From an uncultured bacterium (lineage in GTDB: Bacteria > Bacteroidota > Bacteroidia > Bacteroidales > Bacteroidaceae), in NCBI GenBank assembly GCA_905215345.1, contig CAJMPR010000021.1, forward strand, positions 1-64,000: a DNA stretch of 64,000 nt, written 5' to 3'. A model generated the notes under the pieces. The model saw nothing but the letters and a program-made list of their open reading frames with translations, ran no database searches and was not told where the DNA came from. Both the position numbers and the translations under genes were made by a program. Within the stretch, counting starts at the first letter, position 1. Each line of letters begins with the position of its first letter. Shown here piece by piece: positions 9,098 through 17,090 of the stretch.

Positions 9098-9874
9098 TTA
9101 TTGCGCAACCACTCCTGCCCAGCTATTGCACCAACGGAAGTTACCAATATTACCAATGAAACCACTGCGATTTCTGAAAGAAATAGAACGGATAGCATGT
9201 TTCAACACATTTTCTGCATCTCCCTCAGCAACACAAGCTGCTTCAGCAGGTTCTTCTCCTCCCAATTCCGGATCAACAAACAAAGAAGCTTTCTGATTGG
9301 CATAATCCAACTTCAAAACAAGCAGGTGGGTTTTATCATAATCATAAGCCATTGTAGTTTCTGCCTTCACTTTCAACAGACTCGTACCAAAACGAATTTT
9401 GTCGTTCCCTTCACGAGCTACATAAATATTGGCACGGTTGCCACCTCCTGCATAATTTGGACTTAACCCTAAAAAGTCCGCCATACCATTAGCTCCAAGT
9501 TTGGAAAAGTTTACAAGACAAGATAAATAGAATGCACCGCGTCCATACTGTTTCCCATCGGTCATTGAGTAAACACTGAAACGAGCGCCCTTTATCCCTT
9601 CCGGGAAATTACCTACTTTTACAGACATGCCCTTTTCACCATATCCCGCATAGGTCAGTGTTTCACCGATTACAGGACTCGGATTAGTATTAGGCTTTGA
9701 AGAAAATGCGCCACACCAAGTATCCATAACAATCGGAGCATCTTTTTCATTATAAGCGGATTTCTCCAGTTTATCACCTTCCTTATAGCCTTTCAGCAAA
9801 TCTCTTTTCAAAATCTGTGCATTACCAGCTAAAACAAATGCCGTTAATACGAATGTCAAAATTACCTTTTTCAT
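9098..9874 (-). CDS. Secreted protein of unknown function, possibly beta-sandwich
   Basis: 258 residues with a clear signal peptide (VILTFVLTAFVLAGNAQ). I do not recognise a catalytic motif. The body is rich in short alternating beta-like segments (GARFSVYSM, AFYLSCLVNF, THLLVLKLDY, KASLFVDPEL), and the HLLVLKLDY-N-ASLFVDP pattern resembles concanavalin A/LamG-like domains, which are often carbohydrate binding. The protein ends in GNFRWCNSWAGVVAQ. It is the last gene of a minus-strand operon after the fimbrillin-like lipoprotein and the CE12 esterase, with 28 bases between its start and the CE12 stop. A carbohydrate-binding or accessory role in RG-I use is a guess. Confidence 0.75.
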   Translation of the reverse strand: MKKVILTFVLTAFVLAGNAQILKRDLLKGYKEGDKLEKSAYNEKDAPIVMDTWCGAFSSKPNTNPSPVIGETLTYAGYGEKGMSVKVGNFPEGIKGARFSVYSMTDGKQYGRGAFYLSCLVNFSKLGANGMADFLGLSPNYAGGGNRANIYVAREGNDKIRFGTSLLKVKAETTMAYDYDKTHLLVLKLDYANQKASLFVDPELGGEEPAEAACVAEGDAENVLKHAIRSISFRNRSGFIGNIGNFRWCNSWAGVVAQ

Positions 9875-9902
9875 GATTTTATATATTTAAGTTATTGTTT
9901 GA

Positions 9903-11183
9903 TCAGTTCCCATCCGGTTTCTCTATCTCTGTAAATGGAGACAGATTCCATTTAAAGTCCTTGAACTTGTCCGGTTTTGCCGGATTAAAACCTGCATAAT
10001 CTGTTTTCAAGTGCTTTACAATAGGAAGATTTGCTTTTCTCATTCCTTCCACTACACATTTCGCCACTTCATACGCTCCAAAGGTATTAAAGTGCGTGTT
10101 ATCTTTCAGCTCCTGAGTTTGTCCGGTATACGTATTTGCAGGATAATGTACATATAGATGTTTGGATTCTTCTTCCCCCATTGCCTCACAAAGAACTTTG
10201 GTCATATCCTGCAAATCTATAACAGGGATATTTTCGCGGACAGCAATATCACGAATAGCAGCAGGATAATCGGCATGAGTATCTTTAATTTTACCTTCTT
10301 TGTCGTACTGACGCCGACGGGTGGGTGTTACCAATACCGGATAAGCGCCTTTCAAACGGGCTTCATCTATAAATTGCTTGATATAATAGGAGAAAGAATA
10401 GTAAGCTCCTTTCCCCGGACCTTTCTGTTTCTGGTCGTTATGACCGAATTCTACCAGCAGGTAGTCGCCTTTCTTCATCTGAGTTAACAACTTCTCCAAA
10501 CGCCTGCCACCTATAAAGGTATTGGCTGAAAGCCCCGACTCTGCATAATTGGCTATGCAAACCTTATCTGTAAAGAAGCAAGGAATCATTTGTCCCCAGC
10601 TTGCCCAAGGTTCGTTATCATTATCTACCACCGTTGAATTGCCGCAAAGGAAGACGGTAGGAACGTTGTCTACCTTTTCAATCACTAAAGAAGACAGACG
10701 GGGAGCATCCCCATTAAACTCCAAAGTCAGTTTATCGTCCCAATTCAGTTTCTTCTTCTCGCGTTCCTTGATTTTTACTCTCTGATTGCTCTTTATAACG
10801 GTATTACGTTTATTGATAGTAAAAGCTTCCGTTACCAATTCCCCTTTCGCGGTAGCAAGATTCGCGATAAAAAGACGACGCGACTCACCACGGACGGTAG
10901 TACTGCCTGCAACGTCTTTGCTGCCCAATGTTACAGTAATTTTATAGTTTCCATCGGGGACATTTACTGAGAAGAAAAAGGGCTTATTGCTTTTACCATC
11001 CCAAGCAGACTGGAAATCGTAACCGTAACCCTGTTCATTACTGAACAGAGCTTCGGACGTTACTTTAGTAAAACCTTCTTGTGTTCTCTTGTCGGGCGAG
11101 AAATCGAATTTGAAAGTTTGAGCTTGGGCGAACAAAGCGCTCGCAACAAACAATAGAGAACATGCAAATATATATTTTTTCAT
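9903..11183 (-). CDS. CE12-type rhamnogalacturonan acetylesterase
   Basis: About 426 residues from the ATG at 11181-11183. The ORF opens at 11267, but that would overlap the upstream gene and bury the signal peptide (IFACSLLFVASALFAQA). An N-terminal beta-sandwich of about 150 residues (galactose-binding-like) precedes an SGNH hydrolase domain. Block I is CGNSTV with Ser183, where GDS is the more usual form. Block III is EFGHND, and the Asp-His pair is Asp361/His364 in DNTH. CE12 enzymes remove acetyl from galacturonate in RG-I, which opens the backbone to PL9/PL11. It starts 10 bases after the fimbrillin-like stop, so translation is probably coupled. Confidence 0.88.
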   Translation of the reverse strand: MKKYIFACSLLFVASALFAQAQTFKFDFSPDKRTQEGFTKVTSEALFSNEQGYGYDFQSAWDGKSNKPFFFSVNVPDGNYKITVTLGSKDVAGSTTVRGESRRLFIANLATAKGELVTEAFTINKRNTVIKSNQRVKIKEREKKKLNWDDKLTLEFNGDAPRLSSLVIEKVDNVPTVFLCGNSTVVDNDNEPWASWGQMIPCFFTDKVCIANYAESGLSANTFIGGRRLEKLLTQMKKGDYLLVEFGHNDQKQKGPGKGAYYSFSYYIKQFIDEARLKGAYPVLVTPTRRRQYDKEGKIKDTHADYPAAIRDIAVRENIPVIDLQDMTKVLCEAMGEEESKHLYVHYPANTYTGQTQELKDNTHFNTFGAYEVAKCVVEGMRKANLPIVKHLKTDYAGFNPAKPDKFKDFKWNLSPFTEIEKPDGN

Positions 11184-11193
11184 CGTTGAATAA

Positions 11194-12870
11194 TTAGAAA
11201 GCAAGAACGAAACGGAAATAACCTTTACCAGAAGTTCTACTGGCCTGTTGCTTTTCATCTGTTGCAAATAAAGGAGAAACCCACATTATATTTGCAGCCC
11301 GTTCCGTACTTGACCAATAGAAACAATCATTAGGAGAAGCACTTGTAAAAGTTTCATATGTAGTTAATGCTGTTCCTATAGATGCAAAGCTACCCTCAAT
11401 TGAAGAATAGTTCTCTTTCAATATTTCAAGTTCATACCAAGACGGTAAATACCAATCAGAAGAACTCGCACCCGAAACAGATGCACTTGCTTTATAAGTA
11501 TTCAATTGAGCAATCATTCCATCACACGATTGAGACCAAGTGTCAGTTTTTTCATTACTAACCAAACCATTTTCCATCGTTGCCAAAACAAATTGTTTAG
11601 TATTGTTATACCCCTGTATTCTCGTTGAAGGAGAACTTGGAGTCGCTTCTTTAGTACTCTGTGTTGTCAAATAGGCAGAATAGCCACTGCTTTCTTCAGT
11701 TTTTTTTGCGCTAAGCCAACCATATATTCCATTCCCCTTTGTTCCAAAAATTGCGCTTTCCGTATTTGCATTGTTTAATGCAACTACTAATCCATGGGAA
11801 CATTGAGGATAATCTGCCAACAGTATAGGATCAGAATCATTAGACGTAGGATCACCCAAATAGAATACTACTCCGACTATACTATTTTTCATTGCTACCT
11901 TTAATTGACTCAGGTCATAGTTTTTATCAATAGTAGTGCCATCATTGCAGAAGAAATCTCCTATCTCAAGTGTAGAATTAAGATTTATTTCTTCTTCCAC
12001 CCCAATATTTCCTCCGTCATTGGGCCTCCATCCATCAATGGTGGGAGAATCAATCTGTAACTTCTCACCACTCTCTGTCTTGCTTAAATCAATACTATAC
12101 TGATATTCCTGAGAAGCGTCTAAAGCCGGCTTGAATGTTCCTGAATAAATCTTATCACCAACAGTAATTACCAATTGGATTTCCTCTTGATTTTCATCAG
12201 AAGCAGGGGGAAGAATGACGGAAGAAGCAGTCCCCAATGTTGTTTCCACTGTAACATTTCCTTTAGTAGTACCCGGAGTTACAGAACCATCCACAGTATT
12301 AAATTTACCGTCTACTGTAACGCCACGCAATGTATAAGAGATGGGACTATCAGCCTTTGTAGTGGCGGCACCGCTATCCTTGAAGTCCAGTTTCAACTTA
12401 CTCATCATATGCTTAAATGTAAAGTTAACCTGCGGATTCTCCCGGCTGGCACTAGCCCCCTGAGCAAACATAAAGTCTACTACGGAAGAACCTACATACT
12501 TTCCACTGCCATCTACAATAGAAAAATCAATTTCACCACCAGATGTACCTTCCACACCATTATAAGGATAATAAGCCGTATAAGTAACAGGCTCGGAGCC
12601 TAAAATATAGATACCTGTAGTACTGGTAAAATTGCCCGTAGTACTGCCTGCCACATACTTGATATTTACATTAGGATTCGTTGAAAGGTTGTCACTTACA
12701 CCAATTGCGTCATTTACAGCCCATTCGGTATCACTTACACGTGTCTTTACTTGGTCAATACTTGCCAACACCACAAGTTTAGAACCTACAATATCCCGTC
12801 CGTCATAATCATTGTTGCAACCGTTCAACAAAGCCAGCACAACAGCACTTGTCAAAAGAATCTTTTTCAT
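11194..12870 (-). CDS. Fimbrillin-family surface lipoprotein with C-terminal Lcl/DUF1566-like domain
   Basis: 558 residues. The lipobox ends at Cys18 (LLNGC). Residues from about 25 to 290 resemble the fimbrillin / Mfa-like architecture: strings of Thr/Ser-rich beta strands, the VNFTFKHMMSKLKLDFK segment typical of these proteins, and ILPPA. Residues from about 300 to 558 look like the Lcl or FISUMP-type C-terminal domain (DWYLPSWYELEIL, CFYWSSTE, YFRFVLAF). It is the first gene of an operon with CE12, so here it is more likely a surface glycan-binding protein than a pilus subunit. The binding role is inferred from operon position. The gene has its own -7 box at 12941-12948. Confidence 0.75.
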   Translation of the reverse strand: MKKILLTSAVVLALLNGCNNDYDGRDIVGSKLVVLASIDQVKTRVSDTEWAVNDAIGVSDNLSTNPNVNIKYVAGSTTGNFTSTTGIYILGSEPVTYTAYYPYNGVEGTSGGEIDFSIVDGSGKYVGSSVVDFMFAQGASASRENPQVNFTFKHMMSKLKLDFKDSGAATTKADSPISYTLRGVTVDGKFNTVDGSVTPGTTKGNVTVETTLGTASSVILPPASDENQEEIQLVITVGDKIYSGTFKPALDASQEYQYSIDLSKTESGEKLQIDSPTIDGWRPNDGGNIGVEEEINLNSTLEIGDFFCNDGTTIDKNYDLSQLKVAMKNSIVGVVFYLGDPTSNDSDPILLADYPQCSHGLVVALNNANTESAIFGTKGNGIYGWLSAKKTEESSGYSAYLTTQSTKEATPSSPSTRIQGYNNTKQFVLATMENGLVSNEKTDTWSQSCDGMIAQLNTYKASASVSGASSSDWYLPSWYELEILKENYSSIEGSFASIGTALTTYETFTSASPNDCFYWSSTERAANIMWVSPLFATDEKQQASRTSGKGYFRFVLAF

Positions 12871-12940
12871 GATATTAAATATTTATCAGATTATTAAAGT
12901 CAATCATCAGGCATCCCTATGGACGCATTGTTTTCTGCGA

Positions 12941-12948
12941 CAAAGATA
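12941..12948 (-). promoter_or_regulatory. Promoter -7 box of the fimbrillin-CE12 operon
   Basis: The minus strand reads TATCTTTG, about 70 bases before the start codon. The 13 bases CAAAGATAAGCAG (plus strand) are identical to those at the susC1 promoter (7819-7831). The position corresponding to the HTCS motif holds only a degenerate match (TGAATGAACTTTATG), so I do not call an operator. Confidence 0.6.
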
Positions 12949-13037
12949 AGCAGTCTATAAGATACCTACCATAAAGTTCATTCACTTTACATGGAAATTT
13001 ATTCACCATTGCCAGAATAAGTTTTTTCCATGTTTTA

Positions 13038-13052
13038 TGTACAATTATACAT
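13038..13052 (+). promoter_or_regulatory. Candidate HTCS operator upstream of the PL11-PL9 operon
   Basis: Reads TGTACAATTATACAT, a full match to TGWACA-N4-TACAT. It is exactly 21 bases upstream of the -7 box at 13074. With the preceding A it also forms a near-perfect palindrome (ATGTACAATTATACAT, 13037-13052). Confidence 0.5.
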
Positions 13053-13073
13053 CTCTATTAATGAAATATCCGC

Positions 13074-13081
13074 TACTTTTG
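13074..13081 (+). promoter_or_regulatory. Promoter -7 box of the PL11-PL9 operon
   Basis: TACTTTTG matches TAnnTTTG and gives a leader of about 30 bases to the ATG at 13118. No convincing -33 element is visible. Confidence 0.65.
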
Positions 13082-13117
13082 GCAAATAAATTAGTGGAAC
13101 CAACAAACTAAAATCAT

Positions 13118-15031
13118 ATGAAGAACTATATTCTCTGTCTGATACTATGTTTTGCAACAAACTTGTCAGCTCAAACCAACTACAATTATAAGAAGTTGCA
13201 ACAGGAAAACCTTGGACGTGGAGTGGTTGCTCTCCGCAAAGATGCCTCCACCGTCACCGTATCGTGGAGATACCTTTCATCCGATCCGATGAATACCGAA
13301 TTCAACGTATACCGTAACGGTAAAAAAATAACATCCCAACCGGTAAAAACGAGCACTTTATACAACGATACATATACAGGTAACGACGTCGTGGCCTATG
13401 AAGTACACCCTGTCATCAAGGGAAAAGAAACCAACCATAAGATCGGTCGTTATACTTTACCCGCCAATGCACCGACGGGATATATACAAATCCCGATGAA
13501 CAAGCCGGCAGACGGTGTTACTCCCACTGGAGATATATACACCTATTCCCCCAATGACGCGTCCATAGGAGATGTGGATGGAGACGGAGAATATGAAATC
13601 ATTCTGAAATGGGACCCAAGTAACTCGCATGACAATGCTCATGACGGATATACCGGAGAAGTATTGATAGATTGCTATCGAATCAATGGAGAACAATTAT
13701 GGCGCATCAATCTCGGCAAGAATATCCGTGCCGGAGCCCATTACACCCAGTTCATGGTGTACGACCTCGACAATGACGGCAAAGCCGAAATTGTAATGCG
13801 CACAGCAGACGGAAGCATAGACGGCAAAGGCAAAGTTATAGGTGATATAACTGCTGATTATCGCGAACCGGGAGAAATGTACATTCCCCGTAAAAAGAAG
13901 AATAAAACTCAAACTCCGGAGCCAAAACTTAGGAATCAGGGGCGCATCTTCAAAGGAAAAGAGTACTTGACCATATTCTCCGGCATGACAGGAGAAGCAT
14001 TACAATCCATTGATTACATTCCTCAACGAGGCGAACTAAAAGATTGGGGCGACAATCGCGCTAATCGCAGTGATCGTTTTTTAGCATGCATTGCCTATCT
14101 GGACGGCATACATCCCAGCGTAGTCATGTGCCGCGGTTATTATACCCGTACCGTCCTTGCTGCTTTCAACTGGGATGGAAGAAACATGAAAAACCGCTGG
14201 ACTTTCGATACTAACGAACCGGGTAACGAACAGTTTGCCAGTCAAGGTAACCACAATCTGCATGTAGCGGATGTGGACGGAGATGGCTGTGACGAAATCG
14301 TTTACGGCTCCATGACCGTAGACAATAACGGCAAAGGACTATACTCCACAGGTATGGGGCATGGTGATGCTCTGCATCTTACGCAATTCGACCCAGCTAA
14401 TCCACAATTACAGGTATGGGCTTGTCACGAAAATAAGAAAGACGGCTCTACCTTCAGGGATGCAGCTACCGGAAAAATACTTTTCCAGTTACCCCATAAC
14501 ACAGATGTAGGCCGTTGCATGGCAGCCGATATAGACCCGAATAATGTGGGAGTAGAGATGTGGTCGGCACGTTCCGGAGGAATATGCAATTTGAAAGGAG
14601 AAATCATTGCCACTAAAGTCAGGAAGTTGCCCATGAATATGGCCGTATGGTGGGACGGAGATTTACTGCGGGAAATGCTCGACAAGAATGTTATCAGCAA
14701 ATATAATTGGAGAACAGAAACTTGTAGTCCCATCATCACCTTTGAAGGAACAATCAGTAACAACGGTACCAAGGCCAACCCATGCCTGCAGGGTGATATT
14801 ATCGGTGACTGGCGTGAAGAAGTCCTGCTTCGCAGTATCGACAATACTTCTTTAAGGCTGTATGTAAGTACCTTTCCTACGGAATACCGTTTTCATACTT
14901 TCCTCGAAGATCCGGTATATCGCATCAGTATCGCCACCCAGAATGTGGGGTACAACCAACCTACCCAACCCGGATTCTACTTTGGTCCGGATTTAAAAGG
15001 AGTATTCAGAGGACATCAATTCGAAGAATAA
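13118..15031 (+). CDS. PL11 rhamnogalacturonan lyase
   Basis: 637 residues, the usual length for a single-module PL11. A signal peptide ends near LSAQ (residue 19). An N-terminal Ig-like segment (about 20-120, with VSWRYLSSDP) is followed by the eight-bladed beta-propeller typical of the family. Several DxDxDG-type calcium loops are visible: GDVDGDGEYE, YDLDNDGKAE, ADVDGDGCDE. The enzyme cleaves the rhamnose-galacturonate backbone of RG-I by beta-elimination, leaving unsaturated galacturonate ends for GH105. It resembles YesW/YesX of Bacillus. It is first in an operon with PL9 (12 bases downstream) and a small lipoprotein, and it has a candidate HTCS operator. Confidence 0.95.
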   Translation: MKNYILCLILCFATNLSAQTNYNYKKLQQENLGRGVVALRKDASTVTVSWRYLSSDPMNTEFNVYRNGKKITSQPVKTSTLYNDTYTGNDVVAYEVHPVIKGKETNHKIGRYTLPANAPTGYIQIPMNKPADGVTPTGDIYTYSPNDASIGDVDGDGEYEIILKWDPSNSHDNAHDGYTGEVLIDCYRINGEQLWRINLGKNIRAGAHYTQFMVYDLDNDGKAEIVMRTADGSIDGKGKVIGDITADYREPGEMYIPRKKKNKTQTPEPKLRNQGRIFKGKEYLTIFSGMTGEALQSIDYIPQRGELKDWGDNRANRSDRFLACIAYLDGIHPSVVMCRGYYTRTVLAAFNWDGRNMKNRWTFDTNEPGNEQFASQGNHNLHVADVDGDGCDEIVYGSMTVDNNGKGLYSTGMGHGDALHLTQFDPANPQLQVWACHENKKDGSTFRDAATGKILFQLPHNTDVGRCMAADIDPNNVGVEMWSARSGGICNLKGEIIATKVRKLPMNMAVWWDGDLLREMLDKNVISKYNWRTETCSPIITFEGTISNNGTKANPCLQGDIIGDWREEVLLRSIDNTSLRLYVSTFPTEYRFHTFLEDPVYRISIATQNVGYNQPTQPGFYFGPDLKGVFRGHQFEE

Positions 15032-15043
15032 ACATCTATCAAT

Positions 15044-16615
15044 ATGAAGAGATTTGAAATGATATTCCTTTTACTCTGTCTGCCAATCGTATTGACCGCC
15101 AAAGAGTATTATGTCGCAACCAACGGTAACGATACCAATATAGGTACCATCGACTCCCCTTTTGGAACGCTGTCACACGCACAATCGGTAGTAGTTCCCG
15201 GTGATATAATATATATCCGTGGCGGTAAGTATACCATAGAAGAATCCCAAATCATGGGAGAAAGAGAAAGTATCTATTCCTGCGTATTTCTGATGGATAA
15301 AAGCGGAACAAGTAATGAACAACGTATCTGTTATTTCGGTTATCCGGGAGAGCGTCCGGTATTCGACCTCTCACGGGTAAAACCTGCCGGAAAGCGCGTC
15401 AGTGTATTCTATGTCAGCGGTTCCTATCTGTATTTCAAGAACATCGAAGTCATCGGTACGCAAGTTACCATTGTGGGACATACACAATCGGAATGTTTCA
15501 GCAACCGTGGCGGCAATAATAATATTTATGAGAACCTGTCCATGCACGACGGCATGGGCATCGGATTCTATCTGGTGAAAGGAGCCGATAATCTGATACT
15601 GAACTGTGATGCTTACAGAAACTACGACACCGTATCGGACGGTGGCAAAGGAGGCAATGTGGACGGCTTCGGCGGACACCCCAACAGCAACGGAAGCGGT
15701 AATGTATTCAGAGGTTGCCGTGCGTGGTGGAACAGTGACGATGGGTTCGATCTTATTAATTCGGGACAGGCTGTCGTAATTGATCAATGCTGGTCTTTCT
15801 ATAACGGTTATCAACCGGGAAGTACCTCATTAGGCGCAGGAGATGGTACAGGCTTCAAAGCCGGTGGATATGGAATGAGCAACAGTCCCAAAGTTCCGGA
15901 TGCTATACCGATGCATGAAGTAAAAAACTGTATTGCTTATTACAACAAGAATAAAGGCTTCTACGCTAACCATCATTTAGGAGGTATTCTTTGGGCAAAT
16001 AACAGCGGTTATATGAATCCCTCGAACTACTGCATGCTGAACCGCAAGTCGACTACTGAAGCAATAGATGTACCCGGCTACGGACATATCCTGAAGAATA
16101 ATCTCTCATATGAACCAAGAAGTACCGGGAAACATATCGTAGACGTTGACGAGAGCTTATGCAAAATAGCCAATAACAGTTTTCTAACTAGTACTGTGGA
16201 GGTAATGGAAGCAGATTTTATCAGTCTGGAAACTTCTCAACTGACAGCAGCCCGTAAAGTTGACGGCAGTCTGCCGGACATCACTTTCTTGCAACCCAAA
16301 GAAGGTAACAAACTATATACGGCTAAAATAGGATATTCATTTAAGGCTCCCGTAACCGATGAAGACAACGACGGAGTTGATGACAACATCCTTGTCGGTG
16401 AAAACGAATGGTTGATGGAAGTCGCCATTCACATTAATGGCAGCACAGCTACAGTGGAAGGACCCGGAGCTGAAGAATTCACGACCTTCTACATCAACGG
16501 CAAAGCGGTAAAGATGAGTAACGGACAAATAGATTTATCCGGTTACAACGGTCAGTTGGAATTAAAGGCAACCACTACACAAGGAGGAATTACCAGATTA
16601 AAAATAAACAGATAG
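15044..16615 (+). CDS. PL9 rhamnogalacturonan/pectate lyase
   Basis: 523 residues with a signal peptide ending near LTAK. The N terminus has EYYVATNGNDTNIGTIDSPFGTL, the hallmark of PL9 and related parallel beta-helix proteins. Coils containing NSDDGFDLI follow. Lys272 in GTGFKAGG is at the position of the catalytic lysine known in PL9. The last 90 or so residues, after a DEDNDGVDDN linker, form a small beta domain. PL9 members cut either homogalacturonan or RG-I. The RG-I assignment rests on operon membership with PL11 and is an inference. Confidence 0.92.
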   Translation: MKRFEMIFLLLCLPIVLTAKEYYVATNGNDTNIGTIDSPFGTLSHAQSVVVPGDIIYIRGGKYTIEESQIMGERESIYSCVFLMDKSGTSNEQRICYFGYPGERPVFDLSRVKPAGKRVSVFYVSGSYLYFKNIEVIGTQVTIVGHTQSECFSNRGGNNNIYENLSMHDGMGIGFYLVKGADNLILNCDAYRNYDTVSDGGKGGNVDGFGGHPNSNGSGNVFRGCRAWWNSDDGFDLINSGQAVVIDQCWSFYNGYQPGSTSLGAGDGTGFKAGGYGMSNSPKVPDAIPMHEVKNCIAYYNKNKGFYANHHLGGILWANNSGYMNPSNYCMLNRKSTTEAIDVPGYGHILKNNLSYEPRSTGKHIVDVDESLCKIANNSFLTSTVEVMEADFISLETSQLTAARKVDGSLPDITFLQPKEGNKLYTAKIGYSFKAPVTDEDNDGVDDNILVGENEWLMEVAIHINGSTATVEGPGAEEFTTFYINGKAVKMSNGQIDLSGYNGQLELKATTTQGGITRLKINR

Positions 16616-16642
16616 ACTCATAAAAACAATTCCCGATTCATC

Positions 16643-17056
16643 ATGAAAAAAACTATTCATACGTTCTCCGTTACTATTCGGATAATTATTCTGCTGGCTG
16701 TTCTTACCGCTTGCAAAGAAGATGACAGCATTTCCCGTCAACAAGAAGTTACCCCGGTATTTACATGGGAAGAAAATTCTTTTTTACTGGAGACAGACAA
16801 CGGTTGGGGTATAACACGCTTCAAAGACCACATCGCACTCAGTAACTTCGACCTGAAATGCCAGTATCACCTTTCATGGGACGGCGATATGGCAACCGGA
16901 GAAAAAGCAGATGGTGTCTTAAGAATTGCAGAAGTAGGCAAGAAACTTCGAAATATCCAACTCGACAAGTTATCAATCAGGGATATTGATGGAATATATT
17001 ACAACATACAATTCCAGAACGGGAAACAAGCAGGCAGTTTGGTCTTCTCAAAGTAA
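16643..17056 (+). CDS. Small lipoprotein of unknown function
   Basis: 137 residues with a lipobox at Cys24 (AVLTAC). The mature part is short and beta-rich (FTWEENSFLLETDNGWGI, IALSNFDLKCQYHLSW), and I recognise no family. It is third in the PL11-PL9 operon, 27 bases after PL9, and its last codons form half of the terminator hairpin. It may be a small accessory binding protein; nothing in the sequence proves this. Confidence 0.75.
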   Translation: MKKTIHTFSVTIRIIILLAVLTACKEDDSISRQQEVTPVFTWEENSFLLETDNGWGITRFKDHIALSNFDLKCQYHLSWDGDMATGEKADGVLRIAEVGKKLRNIQLDKLSIRDIDGIYYNIQFQNGKQAGSLVFSK

Positions 17057-17073
17057 ATGTATACTTTGAGAAG
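17044..17073. terminator. Hairpin between convergent genes (probable bidirectional terminator)
   Basis: CTTCTCAAAGTA (17044-17055) pairs perfectly over 12 bp with TACTTTGAGAAG (17062-17073), with a 6-base loop. The left arm overlaps the last codons and stop of the lipoprotein gene. It lies between that gene and the convergent HTCS gene. There is no long T-run on either side, so termination efficiency is uncertain. Confidence 0.6.
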
Positions 17074-17090
17074 TTCAAACCGACGTTACT

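Noticed and set aside
12970..12984. HTCS box at the fimbrillin-CE12 promoter
   Set aside because: At the expected distance only TGAATGAACTTTATG is found, which lacks the TACAT half.
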